A stretch of 64,000 nucleotides of DNA from Mesorhizobium_K sp040049215 (lineage in GTDB: Bacteria; Pseudomonadota; Alphaproteobacteria; Rhizobiales; Rhizobiaceae): NCBI RefSeq assembly GCF_040049215.1, contig NZ_JBDZDN010000002.1, forward strand, positions 186,001-250,000, in the 5' to 3' direction. The notes under the pieces were generated by a model. The model was not told where the DNA came from and ran no database searches. It worked only from the letters and a program-made list of their open reading frames with translations. Both the position numbers and the translations under genes were made by a program. The first letter of the stretch is position 1. Each line of letters begins with the position of its first letter. Positions 45,918-54,657 of this stretch are shown here, piece after piece.

Positions 45918-46754
45918 ATGAGTCAATTTTCGTTCACAACGGCGCAAGTTGAGACATTTGCACCGACTGGAACTAAGATCGACCAAGGAACGGTATTTTT
46001 CTACAAACGAGATGCTAGTTGGTTGTACTTGGTAACCAACTGGCATGTGGTCACCGGTCGCTCCCCGTTTGAACCAAAAAAGAGCCGAACAGGCGCGGTG
46101 CCTGTCCGGCTCCATATGCTTCTTCACAAAAATATCGGCCCCGATACGTTTAGCGTCTCGCAGAAATTCGACTTCTCTCTTTCGATCAACGACGAGGAAG
46201 GCGAGAGCCCATACTGGATCGAGCATCCGGAGCTAAAATATAGAATAGACATTGCCGTAATTAGGCTGCCGAACGACGGTAAACTGGAGAAACAGGCAAC
46301 ATTTCGGTTTCTCGCCGAAGATAAAGACATAGAGACGAAATATACAATCGAGCCGATGGCCGACGCTTTTGTGATAGGGTACCCTTGGGGTTTCTCTTCC
46401 GGAGATGGTGTCATACCTCTTTACAAGAGGGGTAGCGTTGCCTCCGACCCGCGCCTGAACTATGGCGGTCTCCCACGCTTCTTAATCGATTGCCGTACTG
46501 CTGCCGGAATGTCCGGGGCGCCGGTACTCGCAAGTCGACATGGTATTTGGGTACCCAATGGAAAATTTGATGACAGCACGGTCATTGGTACTGTCACCAA
46601 TTTCGCTGGCGTTTATTCCGGCCGGCTGGAAGCAAAACATGCTGACGCGGCTGCTAACGATGCAATTTCAGAACTTGGAATAGTCTGGAAACAATCCGCC
46701 TTAGATCGAATAATCGAGGCTGGCGTTCCAGGAACAAAAATCAGCGAGCTGTGA
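45918..46754 (+). CDS. Trypsin-like serine protease, stand-alone
   Basis: A 278-residue protein with a complete chymotrypsin-fold triad: His43 in LVTNWHVVTG, Asp111 in YRIDIAVIRLP and Ser199 in DCRTAAGMSGAPV. There is no signal peptide, PDZ or transmembrane segment, so it should be cytosolic. Composition is visibly less GC-rich than nrdJ, seven bases upstream, and codons differ (many AAA, ATA, TTT). After its stop comes a scrap of hicA. This points to acquisition by insertion. Single-domain proteases like this are found in some phage-defence loci and elsewhere; no partner domain is present, so the role is open. ATG at 45918 has only a weak ribosome site. Confidence 0.85.
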   Translation: MSQFSFTTAQVETFAPTGTKIDQGTVFFYKRDASWLYLVTNWHVVTGRSPFEPKKSRTGAVPVRLHMLLHKNIGPDTFSVSQKFDFSLSINDEEGESPYWIEHPELKYRIDIAVIRLPNDGKLEKQATFRFLAEDKDIETKYTIEPMADAFVIGYPWGFSSGDGVIPLYKRGSVASDPRLNYGGLPRFLIDCRTAAGMSGAPVLASRHGIWVPNGKFDDSTVIGTVTNFAGVYSGRLEAKHADAAANDAISELGIVWKQSALDRIIEAGVPGTKISEL

Positions 46755-46763
46755 GAACTAAGC

Positions 46764-46817
46764 GTGCCGGGCACGCTGAACAGCATTCTCAAGCAGGCCG
46801 GCCTGAAGGATCGATAA
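46764..46817 (+). pseudogene. 3' remnant of hicA toxin
   Basis: Seventeen codons, VPGTLNSILKQAGLKDR and TAA, match the C-terminus of HicA mRNA-interferase toxins (xxxGTLRSILRQAGL). The rest of the gene is missing: the frame upstream is interrupted at the stop of the protease gene ten bases before. It ends one base before the hicB start, the native hicAB arrangement. Confidence 0.75.
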
Positions 46818-46818
46818 G

Positions 46819-47025
46819 ATGCGCTACGCGGTGGTGATAGAAAAAGCCGGCAACAACTATTCTGCCTATGTACCCGATCTGCCGGGCTGCATAGCGACTG
46901 GTGCTACCGTGGCGGAAACCGAGACGGAAATCCGAGACGCCATCCGCTTCCACATCGAAGGGCTGCGCGAGGACGGACTCCCCGTCCCCACTCCCGTCAG
47001 TCGCGCGGAATACGTCGACGCCTGA
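46819..47025 (+). CDS. hicB: HicB-family antitoxin, orphan
   Basis: A 68-residue protein with the HicB partial RNase-H fold: MRYAVVIEKAGNNYSAYVPD, LPGCIATGATVAETE, REAI-type helix REDGLPVPTP (with IRFHIEGLREDG). There is no C-terminal DNA-binding domain in this length. AAGGATCGATAAG precedes the ATG. With hicA cut down to its last codons, it cannot act in a live pair here, though it could still counter a HicA elsewhere. Confidence 0.92.
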   Translation: MRYAVVIEKAGNNYSAYVPDLPGCIATGATVAETETEIRDAIRFHIEGLREDGLPVPTPVSRAEYVDA

Positions 47026-47080
47026 TCGTTGGACGAAGCGCCCCGTTCGGGGCAGGGCAATCGCATATACCGGTGACGAT

Positions 47081-47222
47081 CGTCATTCCGGGGCCGCGCA
47101 GCGGAACCCGGAATCCAGAGCGTCGGTGTCGAAGGAAAAGCGAGACGTCGCAAACATCCAGGAAATTCGAGCAGCGTCGGCACGCTGGATTCCGGGTTCC
47201 GCTGCGCGGCCCCGGAATGACG
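47081..47222. repeat. 38-bp perfect inverted repeat element
   Basis: Bases 47081-47118 (beginning CGTCATTCCGGGGCCGCGCA) are the exact reverse complement of 47185-47222, with a 66-base spacer. The repeat is GC-rich and would form a long stem in RNA or cruciform in DNA. The CGTCATTCCGGGGC...GGAATCC-type sequence is a common interspersed palindrome of Mesorhizobium/Bradyrhizobium-type genomes. No transposase gene lies between the arms. It follows hicB by 55 bases. Confidence 0.85.
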
Positions 47223-47536
47223 ACGCAGAGCAAGTCCGCCGCTCCTACATAACCCATATACGATAGCCCTGCCGTTCGGGGGCGAGTAGCCGGTTCGCTC
47301 AGCGAATTCGCCATGCCGCGCAGGCGACATCCAAAACGTGGACTCATGCTCCCTGCCACGTGCGATTTTCAGCATTTGGCCTCCGCTTCGCACTCCAGCC
47401 AAGCCATTGAAATCGCTGCTCGCTTCGTCGAACGCCGCCCCGGACGCCCTATCCTCACCCAAGAAAATCCGTGAGCGCTTTTCCACGTCCTTCCCGGCCG
47501 AGCGATGATGTCGCCGTCTGGGTCAAGGAAGCGTCG
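47223..47536. other. Intergenic region with no supported gene
   Basis: About 310 bases between the inverted repeat and the next gene. Frames on both strands are open for stretches but show no start with a ribosome site and no family pattern. Confidence 0.5.
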
Positions 47537-48346
47537 ATGGACTGGAATGCGGCAATCGAGAACAATCGCGAGGCGCTGAAGCGCGTGCTGGCCATGCTCG
47601 TCGCCATGGCCGGGCTGGATCACCGTCCCGCCACGCTGCCGCGCCATCTCCACCGTGCCGTGCTTTGCCTGCTGCGCCCGGCCGAGGCAGCGGTGCGGCG
47701 GCTGATCATCGCGGCCGCGCGCGGCATCGTCATCGCGTTGCCGCCGGAGTATCAGCGCAAGCCGCAACCCGCCCGGTCGATCCTGCGCAACGGCATCGGC
47801 ACCGGCATCGTGATGCCGCGCGGCTTGCGGCCCAAGGCCGGCACAAGGCCCGCGCGGTTCTGCCTGCCGCTCACCGATCGGCTGCCGCGCTGGGGTGCGC
47901 CGCCGAGATCGCCGGCGTGCGGGTTTCCCCGCATCTCCATCCCCGGCCTCACCCGGCCGTCTCCCGTCCCGCGCGCGCCCGCGCCCGACGATCCGGTCGA
48001 CGCCGCGCGTCTTACCCTGCGGCTTGCCGCGCTCGGCCGCGCGCTCGACGACCTGCCGCGAGAGGCAAGGCGCTTCGCGCGCTGGCGGGCTCGGGGCGTA
48101 GCAAGCAAGCCCGACGCCGCAGGTGTGCAAAACGGCCGCGACGCCGCAGGCGCGCAAAACAGAAAACCCCCCGCCACCGCAGGCGAGCAAGACACACCCC
48201 GCGCCGTCCGCCGGTTTCGCCGCGTCTGGCCCTTGCGCCCCGGCCGTCCACCCGGCGGGCTGCGCCGGCCTCGCCATGAGGTCCACGAAATCCTGAGCGT
48301 CGTCCACGGCCTGGCATTCTGGGCGCTGCAGCCGGACACGTCCTGA
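47537..48346 (+). CDS. Hypothetical Pro/Arg-rich protein
   Basis: A 269-residue protein from an ATG after AAGGAAG: MDWNAAIENNREALKRVLAM at the start and helical blocks such as RHLHRAVLCLLRPAEAAVRR. The second half has VDAARLTLRLAALGRALDDL and a Pro/Arg/Ala-rich linker. The region IVIALPPEYQRKP and RFCLPLTDRLPRWG recurs in unnamed rhizobial proteins of this size as I remember them. A short imperfect repeat lies at 48111-48195. It has a net positive charge. No function can be proposed. The opposite strand also has a long frame, but with worse composition. Confidence 0.6.
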   Translation: MDWNAAIENNREALKRVLAMLVAMAGLDHRPATLPRHLHRAVLCLLRPAEAAVRRLIIAAARGIVIALPPEYQRKPQPARSILRNGIGTGIVMPRGLRPKAGTRPARFCLPLTDRLPRWGAPPRSPACGFPRISIPGLTRPSPVPRAPAPDDPVDAARLTLRLAALGRALDDLPREARRFARWRARGVASKPDAAGVQNGRDAAGAQNRKPPATAGEQDTPRAVRRFRRVWPLRPGRPPGGLRRPRHEVHEILSVVHGLAFWALQPDTS

Positions 48347-48426
48347 CGCCGGCGGTTGCCGTTTGCCGGACGCACCGAAGTGGCCAGACTGCCGAAATGC
48401 AGCCGCTTGCTCGGCTTGAGTCGTCC

Positions 48427-48591
48427 CTACCGCACCGCGCCCGTCACGGTCGCATCCACCTGTCCCTGCCCGAACTCGCCCATCGCCGGCGGCAGCGCGG
48501 TGATCGGCCGGTCATGGATCTTCGCCATTTCCAGCAGGCCGGTACTGACGACGAAAACGACGACCGCCGCGGCGGTCAGCATGTTGCGCAT
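48427..48591 (-). CDS. Small membrane-anchored protein
   Basis: A 54-residue protein with an N-terminal hydrophobic stretch (MLTAAAVVVFVVSTGLLEM) and a short hydrophilic tail (ALPPAMGEFGQGQVDATVTG). GGAGAAG lies seven bases before the ATG at 48591, which is the main support. It is likely anchored or exported; unknown function. Confidence 0.6.
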   Translation of the reverse strand: MRNMLTAAAVVVFVVSTGLLEMAKIHDRPITALPPAMGEFGQGQVDATVTGAVR

Positions 48592-48751
48592 CGAACTTCT
48601 CCGAAGGTGACGCGTCCTCAACGTAGCAGACGGGAATTGTTTCCCGCTTAAGCGGCATGGTTGCTGCTTTCTTGCCGTCCGGCCTTGCCGGCCCCCGCCC
48701 ATCGGTCCACCTATGCTGGACTGGAATGCCTGCCGATCGGAAAACAGGCCC

Positions 48752-49030
48752 ATGTTCGAGAAGGCTTTCCTCGTCTCCATCCACGGCCGCGTGCAGGGCG
48801 TCGGCTTCCGCATGTGGGCGGAGCGCGAGGCGCAGGTCTTGCGCCTGCGCGGCTGGATCAGGAACGAGCCGAACGGTTCGGTGACCGCGCTGGTCGGCGG
48901 CCCGGAGGAGGTGGTCGCCAGGATGATCGAGCTCTTCTGGTCCGGTCCGCCCGGCGCCGCCGTCACCAGCGTGGAGACCAAGCCGGTCAACCCCACAGAC
49001 CTGCCTGATGGCTTCAGGCAGGTGCGATAG
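48752..49030 (+). CDS. Acylphosphatase
   Basis: A 92-residue enzyme hydrolysing acyl phosphates such as carbamoyl phosphate. The signature VSIHGRVQGVGFRMWAEREA carries the phosphate-binding loop and catalytic Arg, and the second pattern GWIRNEPNGSVTALVGGPEE the catalytic Asn. It starts at MFEKAF, the family's usual length. Solo gene. Confidence 0.95.
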   Translation: MFEKAFLVSIHGRVQGVGFRMWAEREAQVLRLRGWIRNEPNGSVTALVGGPEEVVARMIELFWSGPPGAAVTSVETKPVNPTDLPDGFRQVR

Positions 49031-49137
49031 CCGCGCAACCCGTCTGCGTCACGGCAATGACCGGTGGTTGCATCAGCTTCGTGGCCAACCCCAACCGAAT
49101 CGCTCCACAAGGTCGCCTTCGATCGAGGAAAACGTCC

Positions 49138-49320
49138 ATGGCAAGCTGCACTGACAGGCAGGGTGACACTTGGGAGATTTATCTGGCCAGTGACGGCTGG
49201 CGCTGGCGGCGAACGGCCGCCAACGGCCGCATCGTCGGCGCCACCACGCAAGGCTATTCCAATCGCGGCGACTGCATCGCCAACGCCCAGCGTAGCGGCA
49301 TGACTTGCACGCCCGCTTAG
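49138..49320 (+). CDS. Small DUF1508-like protein
   Basis: A 60-residue protein: WEIYLASDGWRWRRTAANGR and IVGATTQGYSNRGDCIANAQ resemble the YegP/DUF1508 repeat (W-RW---NG-I------GY------C). GAGGA lies nine bases before the ATG. A single repeat unit, where classical YegP has two; role unknown. It is convergent with the GH25 gene. Confidence 0.75.
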   Translation: MASCTDRQGDTWEIYLASDGWRWRRTAANGRIVGATTQGYSNRGDCIANAQRSGMTCTPA

Positions 49321-49332
49321 GGTGCCCGCCCC

Positions 49333-50382
49333 CTACTCCGCCGCCATCAGCGACTGCCCGCCGGCCCAGGCGCGCCATTGCGCCTCGCCGCCGTTGAACA
49401 CGTTGAGGTCGATCTTGCCCTTCACGCCCTGCGACAGGCCGGAGCCCGAATATTGCCAGAACACGAAGTCGCGGCCGGGATAGACCTTGGAGGGATGCTG
49501 CGCCACAGCGCGCAGCCAGAACGGATAGTTCTGGAAATGCCCGCGCAGATTGTCGCGATAAAAATCCGGCGCGGTGTAGATGATCGGCCGCTGGCCGTAA
49601 TGCGCCTCCAGCCGGTCCATGAAGACCTGCATCTTCTCGCGCCGCTTCTCCGCCGAGATCCGCCGCTTGCAACTCGACTGGCCGTTATATTCGACGTCGA
49701 TGACCGGCGGCAGCGCACCAGCCACCCTCGGCACGTTGCGGATGAACCAGTCGGCCTGCTCGCCTGCGGTGCGGCACCAGTAGAAGAAGTGATAGGCGCC
49801 GCGCTTCAGTCCCGCCTTGTGCGCCTCGCGCCAGTTCTTCCTGAACATCGGGTCGAGATGGTCGCCGCCGTCCGTCGCCTTGATGTAGACGAAGTTGGCG
49901 CCCTGGCTCTTCAGCGTCTGCCAGTCGATGTCGCCCTGCCAGCGCGACACGTCTACCCCGTGCACGGCGTAGTTCTTCGGCGAGGCCTTGCCGAAATTGA
50001 TCGGCTTGGCGTCGCGGAAGCGGTGCCGGTTCACTGGCCCGACCGGCGACTTCGCCATCGCCGGCTCTTGCGGAACGGCGAGCGCCACCTCCTCGACGGC
50101 CTCGACCGCCCTCGCCTCCCCGGCGCCGACCAGCGCGCTCGGCGTCACCGGCGGCATGCCGGCGTCGGCCAGGGCCGCGACTTCCTCGTTGATGGTCACG
50201 ATCCGTCCCGGACCGGCCGCCGTTTCGGCGACCGGCGTCGCGGGCCGCGGAATGGAATTCGTGGTTTCCCTGGAGGGGCCGAGCTTGTCGAGGCCAAGTC
50301 CGTCAATGCCCGAACTCGACGTGCAGCCGGCGATGCCGACCGCGCAAAATCCCAGGCACGCAATGAGAAGAAACGAACGCAT
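49333..50382 (-). CDS. GH25 lysozyme-like lipoprotein
   Basis: A 349-residue protein with a lipobox at VGIAGC (Cys20), a 120-residue low-complexity linker (Pro/Ala/Glu), then a GH25 muramidase domain from HGVDVSRWQGDIDWQTLKSQ; NFVYIKATDGGDHLDPMFRK, GAYHFFYW and PPVIDVEYNG give the catalytic Asp and Glu. It should cleave the peptidoglycan glycan strand from the periplasmic face. The start at 50382 (MRSFLLIACLGFCAV) begins the signal; a longer frame to 50409 adds nine residues. Not phage-associated here. Confidence 0.9.
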   Translation of the reverse strand: MRSFLLIACLGFCAVGIAGCTSSSGIDGLGLDKLGPSRETTNSIPRPATPVAETAAGPGRIVTINEEVAALADAGMPPVTPSALVGAGEARAVEAVEEVALAVPQEPAMAKSPVGPVNRHRFRDAKPINFGKASPKNYAVHGVDVSRWQGDIDWQTLKSQGANFVYIKATDGGDHLDPMFRKNWREAHKAGLKRGAYHFFYWCRTAGEQADWFIRNVPRVAGALPPVIDVEYNGQSSCKRRISAEKRREKMQVFMDRLEAHYGQRPIIYTAPDFYRDNLRGHFQNYPFWLRAVAQHPSKVYPGRDFVFWQYSGSGLSQGVKGKIDLNVFNGGEAQWRAWAGGQSLMAAE

Positions 50383-50547
50383 GTGGCCCCGTACGCGATA
50401 CAAACACACGTATGACAGGCCTGCTTGTGCAGACCCAAAGAAGGACCACTAGCGGGGAAACACCAACAAAGTTTGAATCAAATCCTTAACGGCGGAGGCA
50501 GCAATCGCGGCTCCGCCGGAGTGAGCCGGGCGCTCAGGCCGGCGGTA

Positions 50548-50745
50548 TCAGTAGCAGAGGCTGGCGCCCCGGCAGGACGAGATCACATGCGCGGGCGGCA
50601 CCAGCCGTTTCTCGGTTGCGCGGACACGGTCACGTTCGAGCAGGCTGCGCAGTTCCTCGGGGCGCACATGATCGCGCGCCATCACCATTTGCACCATCGG
50701 ATCTTCAAACAGTTCGTCCAGAACGGTCATCCTGCCCTCGGTCAT
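50548..50745 (-). CDS. Small hypothetical protein
   Basis: A 65-residue soluble protein: MTEGRMTVLDELFEDPMVQM, HVRPEELRSLLERDR and a Cys-containing end (HVISSCRGASLCY). GAGGAGGCGAAAG before the ATG at 50745 is a strong ribosome site and the reason for the call; a second ATG at 50730 is possible. Unknown family. Confidence 0.65.
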   Translation of the reverse strand: MTEGRMTVLDELFEDPMVQMVMARDHVRPEELRSLLERDRVRATEKRLVPPAHVISSCRGASLCY

Positions 50746-50898
50746 CTTTCGCCTCCTCGAAAGCGCCCCGCTCTCATCCCTAGATAGGAATGCAAAGATG
50801 GCCCGCCAATGATCGTTAGGCGGCAATCTTGTGACTTTTTTCCAAACACCGCGCCGGAGCCGCCTCGTGAGCGGTGTCCGGCGCGGTGCGGCATGGCG

Positions 50899-53421
50899 TC
50901 AGGCCTTGACGAGGGAGCCTGGCGCGGACGCCTCCTCGCGCTCGCGCCGGTGCTTCCACCAGTCTCCGAGCAAGAGCAGGATGGGCGCGGCGATGAAGAT
51001 CGACGAGGTCGTCGCGACGACGACGCCGAACACCATCGGGATGGCGAAATTCTCGACCGCGCTGCCGCCCCATATCGCCATGGGCAGCATGGAGAGCAGG
51101 ATTGCGACAGAGGTGTAGATGCATCGCGCGAACACCTGGTTGATGCTCATGTCGATGATCTCGCGCAGCGGCATCTTTTTGTAGAGCCGGAGGTTCTCGC
51201 GCATGCGGTCGTAGACCACCACCTTGTCGTTCACCGAATAGCCGATGATGGTGAGCAGTGCTGCGATCGCCGTCAGGTTGAAGTCGAGCTGGAACAGCGC
51301 GAAGAAGCCGATCATCTTGGTGGTGTCGAGTATCAGCGTGGTGATCGCGCCGATCGCGAAATTCCACTCGAAGCGCCACCATATGTAGCCAAGCATGGCG
51401 AGCGCGGCCAGTACGACCGCCATGATGCCCGACTGCGCAAGCTCGCCGCTCACCTTGGGCCCGACGACATCGGTCTTGTCGAACCTCACGGCCGGGTCGA
51501 GTTTCCGCACCGCCTGCTTCACGGCGTCGACCGCCTTGGTCTGTTCGACCTCGCCGCCGTCCTGTCGCTGCACGCGGATCAGCACGTTGTTGTCGCCGCT
51601 GCCGACTTGCTGAAGCGTCACCTCGCCGACACCGATCGTGCTGAGCGTGCTTCGCAGTTGGGCAAGGTCGGCCGGCTGCGCGGTGGTGATTTCGACCTGG
51701 ATGCCGCCTTTGAAGTCGATGCCGTAGTTCAGCCCCGGCTTCATGAACAGCCCGACCGACGCCACCGACAGGAAGATCGACATGCCGATGCCGAGATAGC
51801 GGCCCCTCATGAAGGCGATCGAGGTTTTTTGCGGAAAGAAGCGGACAAGCGGCTCTATCCTGATCGTCTTCAGTTTTTGCCGCCGCACCACCGCCGCCAT
51901 CAATATCCTGGTGACCGAGACTGCCGTGAACATGGACAGGCAGGTACCGAGGAACATGGTGACGGCAAAACCCTTCACCGGTCCGGAGCCGAACATGAAG
52001 AGCAGTCCGGTCGCGATCAGCGACGTGACATTGGCGTCGACGATGGTCGAGTAGGCGCGCTTGAAGCCGTTGTCCAAGGCTGCGAAGGCGCTCAGCCCCT
52101 TCTTGGCTTCCTCGCGTATTCGCTCGTTGATCAGGATGTTGGCGTCCACCCCGAAGCCGATGCCGAGGATGATGCCGGCGATGCCGGGCAAGGTCAGCGT
52201 CGCGCCGATGATGTTCAGCACGCCGAAGGTCAGTATCAGGTGCAAGAGCAGCGCGAAGTTCGCGATCATGCCCCATGAGCCGTAGAGCGCGACCATGAAC
52301 AGCACGACCGCCGCGAATCCGGCTATGCCGGTGTAGATGCCCATCTTGATCACGTCGCCGCCGAGATCCGGACCGACCGTCCGCTCCTCGATGACGGTGA
52401 GCGGCGCTGGCAGCGCGCCGGCGCGCAGCAGGGCCGACAGCGTCGCCGTCTCCTCGACGGTGAAGCTGCCGCTGATCTGGCCGGAGCCGCCGGTGATCGG
52501 TTCGCGGATGACCGGCGCGGAGAGCACTTTGCCGTCGAGCACGATGGCGAAGGGCCGGCCGACATTGGCGCTGGTGATTTCGGCGAATTTTCTGGCCCCT
52601 ATGCTGTCGAAGCGGAACGTTACCAGCGGCTCGTGCGTACGCTGGTCGAAGCCCGCGCGCGCGTCGGTCAGATGCTCGCCATCGAGCGCGATGCGGTCCT
52701 CGACCGGATATTGGGCGCCGGACTTGGCGTCAGGCAGCATGGTCACGCCGGCGGGCACCGGCTCGCCATTGGCGGTGTTCGCCAGCAGATGGAAGCTCAT
52801 CTTGGCGGTCGAGCCCAGAAGCTGGCGCAGCCTGGTCGGGTCCTGCAGGCCGGGAAGCTGGACCAGCATGCGGTTCGTTCCGACGCGCTGTATCGTCGGC
52901 TCGGCGACGCCCACCTGGTCGACGCGCTGGCGCACGATCTCGAGGCTCTGCGTCAGCGCCGCGTCGAGCCGGTCGTCGAGTCCCGCATCGGTCAGCGCAA
53001 CCTTGATCAGGTTGCCGTCAGTCGTGATGGCGAGATCTCGCTGGCCGCTGATCCCCACCGGCGTCGCCATGCCGCCAAGCACCTCCTGCGCCTTGGCGAG
53101 TTGATCCGGATTGTCGATGGCCACGGTGATGGCGCCGGAGGAGATGCGCGCCGAGCGGGAATCGATGCGCTCCTTGCGCAGCGTGCCGCGCACGTCGTCG
53201 AGCAGCGAGCGCAGCCGGTCGGTCTTTAGCGCCGCCGCGTCGACTTCGAGCACGAGGTGCGACCCGCCCTGAAGGTCGAGGCCGAGCGTGATCTGCCGCT
53301 TCGGCACCCAGCCGGGAAGCGCCGCGAGCTGCCGGGGTGTGAACATGTTGGGAAGCGCGGCGATGACGCCGGCAAGAATGAGGATGACGTAAGTCACCAC
53401 GACCCATCGTGGGGTGCGCAT
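50899..53421 (-). CDS. secDF: SecD-SecF fusion protein translocase subunit
   Basis: An 840-residue fusion of SecD (about 1-500) and SecF (about 540-840). It uses the proton gradient to pull exported proteins from the SecYEG channel. SecD: ITLGLDLQGGSHLVLEV at the start and GIILGIGFGVDANILINERI in the transmembrane part; SecF: GLNYGIDFKGGIQVEITTAQ and IGYSVNDKVVVYDRMRENLR. Start MRTPRW at 53421 puts the first helix at the N-terminus; an ATG at 53478 adds 19 residues. yajC is not beside it. Confidence 0.97.
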   Translation of the reverse strand: MRTPRWVVVTYVILILAGVIAALPNMFTPRQLAALPGWVPKRQITLGLDLQGGSHLVLEVDAAALKTDRLRSLLDDVRGTLRKERIDSRSARISSGAITVAIDNPDQLAKAQEVLGGMATPVGISGQRDLAITTDGNLIKVALTDAGLDDRLDAALTQSLEIVRQRVDQVGVAEPTIQRVGTNRMLVQLPGLQDPTRLRQLLGSTAKMSFHLLANTANGEPVPAGVTMLPDAKSGAQYPVEDRIALDGEHLTDARAGFDQRTHEPLVTFRFDSIGARKFAEITSANVGRPFAIVLDGKVLSAPVIREPITGGSGQISGSFTVEETATLSALLRAGALPAPLTVIEERTVGPDLGGDVIKMGIYTGIAGFAAVVLFMVALYGSWGMIANFALLLHLILTFGVLNIIGATLTLPGIAGIILGIGFGVDANILINERIREEAKKGLSAFAALDNGFKRAYSTIVDANVTSLIATGLLFMFGSGPVKGFAVTMFLGTCLSMFTAVSVTRILMAAVVRRQKLKTIRIEPLVRFFPQKTSIAFMRGRYLGIGMSIFLSVASVGLFMKPGLNYGIDFKGGIQVEITTAQPADLAQLRSTLSTIGVGEVTLQQVGSGDNNVLIRVQRQDGGEVEQTKAVDAVKQAVRKLDPAVRFDKTDVVGPKVSGELAQSGIMAVVLAALAMLGYIWWRFEWNFAIGAITTLILDTTKMIGFFALFQLDFNLTAIAALLTIIGYSVNDKVVVYDRMRENLRLYKKMPLREIIDMSINQVFARCIYTSVAILLSMLPMAIWGGSAVENFAIPMVFGVVVATTSSIFIAAPILLLLGDWWKHRREREEASAPGSLVKA

Positions 53422-53522
53422 GTCTGATGATCCTGTCGATGGCCTCGCCGGCGCTATACGCGCGGTCGAAGGCTGCAATTTCTTGGACGTGGTCCGTCAG
53501 GAACCACGCCGGTCAGCAACGA

Positions 53523-53912
53523 TCAGGATATGGCAGGGGGTGCGCGGGCATCGAAATCGGATGCCGCTGTGGAAGGAGCAGAAGCAAAGGCTTGGGCCGC
53601 GGATCCCGCAGCCTTGGTCGGAGCCGGAAGTTCCAGGACCCCGGAAGGCAGGAACGCTTTGGGCTTGCCGTCATCCCACGGCGCGGCCTTTTTGTCCCGT
53701 ATTTCACTCGCAAGCAGTTGCTGCTTGGCAATGACCGGAGTGGAGCGATGTCCTCCGGTCCCGGCGTCGGTCGGAGACTGCGACGCGACTGGAACGGCCG
53801 TCGCCTGCGCAGTCAGCGGCCCGTATCCGCCGGCAAGGATGACGGCGAGCAACAGGAGAAGCGCCGACAGCGTGTCGGTCGTCCTTCCCCAAAATGCGTT
53901 GAGCCGCGTCAT
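53523..53912 (-). CDS. Hypothetical membrane-anchored protein
   Basis: A 129-residue protein with a single hydrophobic segment (LSALLLLLAVILAGGYG) after MTRLNAFWGRTTD, and a Pro/Ala-rich tail (PWDDGKPKAFLPSG, APSTAASDFDARAPPAIS). It lies 101 bases upstream of secDF on the same strand. A plus-strand frame also spans the region but shows no better pattern. Family not recognised. Confidence 0.5.
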   Translation of the reverse strand: MTRLNAFWGRTTDTLSALLLLLAVILAGGYGPLTAQATAVPVASQSPTDAGTGGHRSTPVIAKQQLLASEIRDKKAAPWDDGKPKAFLPSGVLELPAPTKAAGSAAQAFASAPSTAASDFDARAPPAIS

Positions 53913-54106
53913 GTCGTTGGCCGGCGAAGTCCTGCAGACGATCGGCTGCATATAGTGCTGAATTCGGGCAATGGATAGTCCATTGCGGCGGGCCCTCAAC
54001 GCGATGGCCTGCCGGTCACCCGGAAGGCGCCTGAATGGGCCGTCGTCGTGAAGGCGGGCGGGTCTCTCGACGCCCGCTTCCTGATCCTATAGCCCCTGAC
54101 GGGCGA

Positions 54107-54538
54107 TCAGGCGGTCGCGATATAGCTGCGGATGTCCTCCGCCTCGCGCTCGACATCCTCTATGCGCCGCTTCACCACGTCGCCGATCGAGATGATGCCG
54201 TCGAGTTGGCCATCCTTCTCGACAGGCAGGTGGCGGAAGCGTCCCCGCGTCATGATCTCCATGACCTCATTGACCGTATGGTGTTCGTTGCAGATGTTCA
54301 CCTTCGGCGTCATCACCTGACGCACCGGATGGTCGAGCGCAGCGGCTCCCTCCCTGCCGATCACGCGCACGATGTCGCGCTCCGAGATGATGCCGACGAT
54401 CTTGCGGTCCCCGTTGGTCACGACCAGCGCGCCGATACGCCGTTCAGCAAGGAGCCTGACCGCCTCCGACAGTTTCTCGTTCGGTCCGAGCGTAACGACA
54501 TCATGCCCCTTGGCTTCGAGAATTGCTTTGACTGTCAC
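54107..54538 (-). CDS. Tandem CBS-domain protein
   Basis: A 143-residue protein with two CBS motifs: the first around VVTNGDRKIVGIISERDIVR, the second around LPVEKDGQLDGIISIGDVVK. The pair forms one Bateman module that binds adenosyl ligands. The start is the GTG at 54538, after GGAGGAGG seven bases upstream. A C-terminal helix ends in REAEDIRSYIATA, as in stand-alone proteobacterial CBS proteins. Which ligand and which process are unknown. Confidence 0.9.
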   Translation of the reverse strand: MTVKAILEAKGHDVVTLGPNEKLSEAVRLLAERRIGALVVTNGDRKIVGIISERDIVRVIGREGAAALDHPVRQVMTPKVNICNEHHTVNEVMEIMTRGRFRHLPVEKDGQLDGIISIGDVVKRRIEDVEREAEDIRSYIATA

Positions 54539-54657
54539 GGCGTCCTCCTCCTGTTTTGGTTCGTTGACCTGCTGCTCCCGGCCCTTTGCGTTGAGAACAA
54601 GATCGTGCAGCCGGAACGCGGCCATTTCAAGAGGGCTGAAATCGGCTAGGCCCTCAG

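Noticed and set aside
47369..48307. Minus-strand frame opposite the hypothetical gene at 47537
   Set aside because: Composition (Gly/Arg/Asp runs) is that of a shadow; the plus-strand frame has a good ribosome site.
53530..53955. Plus-strand frame opposite the hypothetical gene upstream of secDF
   Set aside because: No ribosome site and no hydrophobic or domain pattern; the minus-strand reading has a clear membrane segment.
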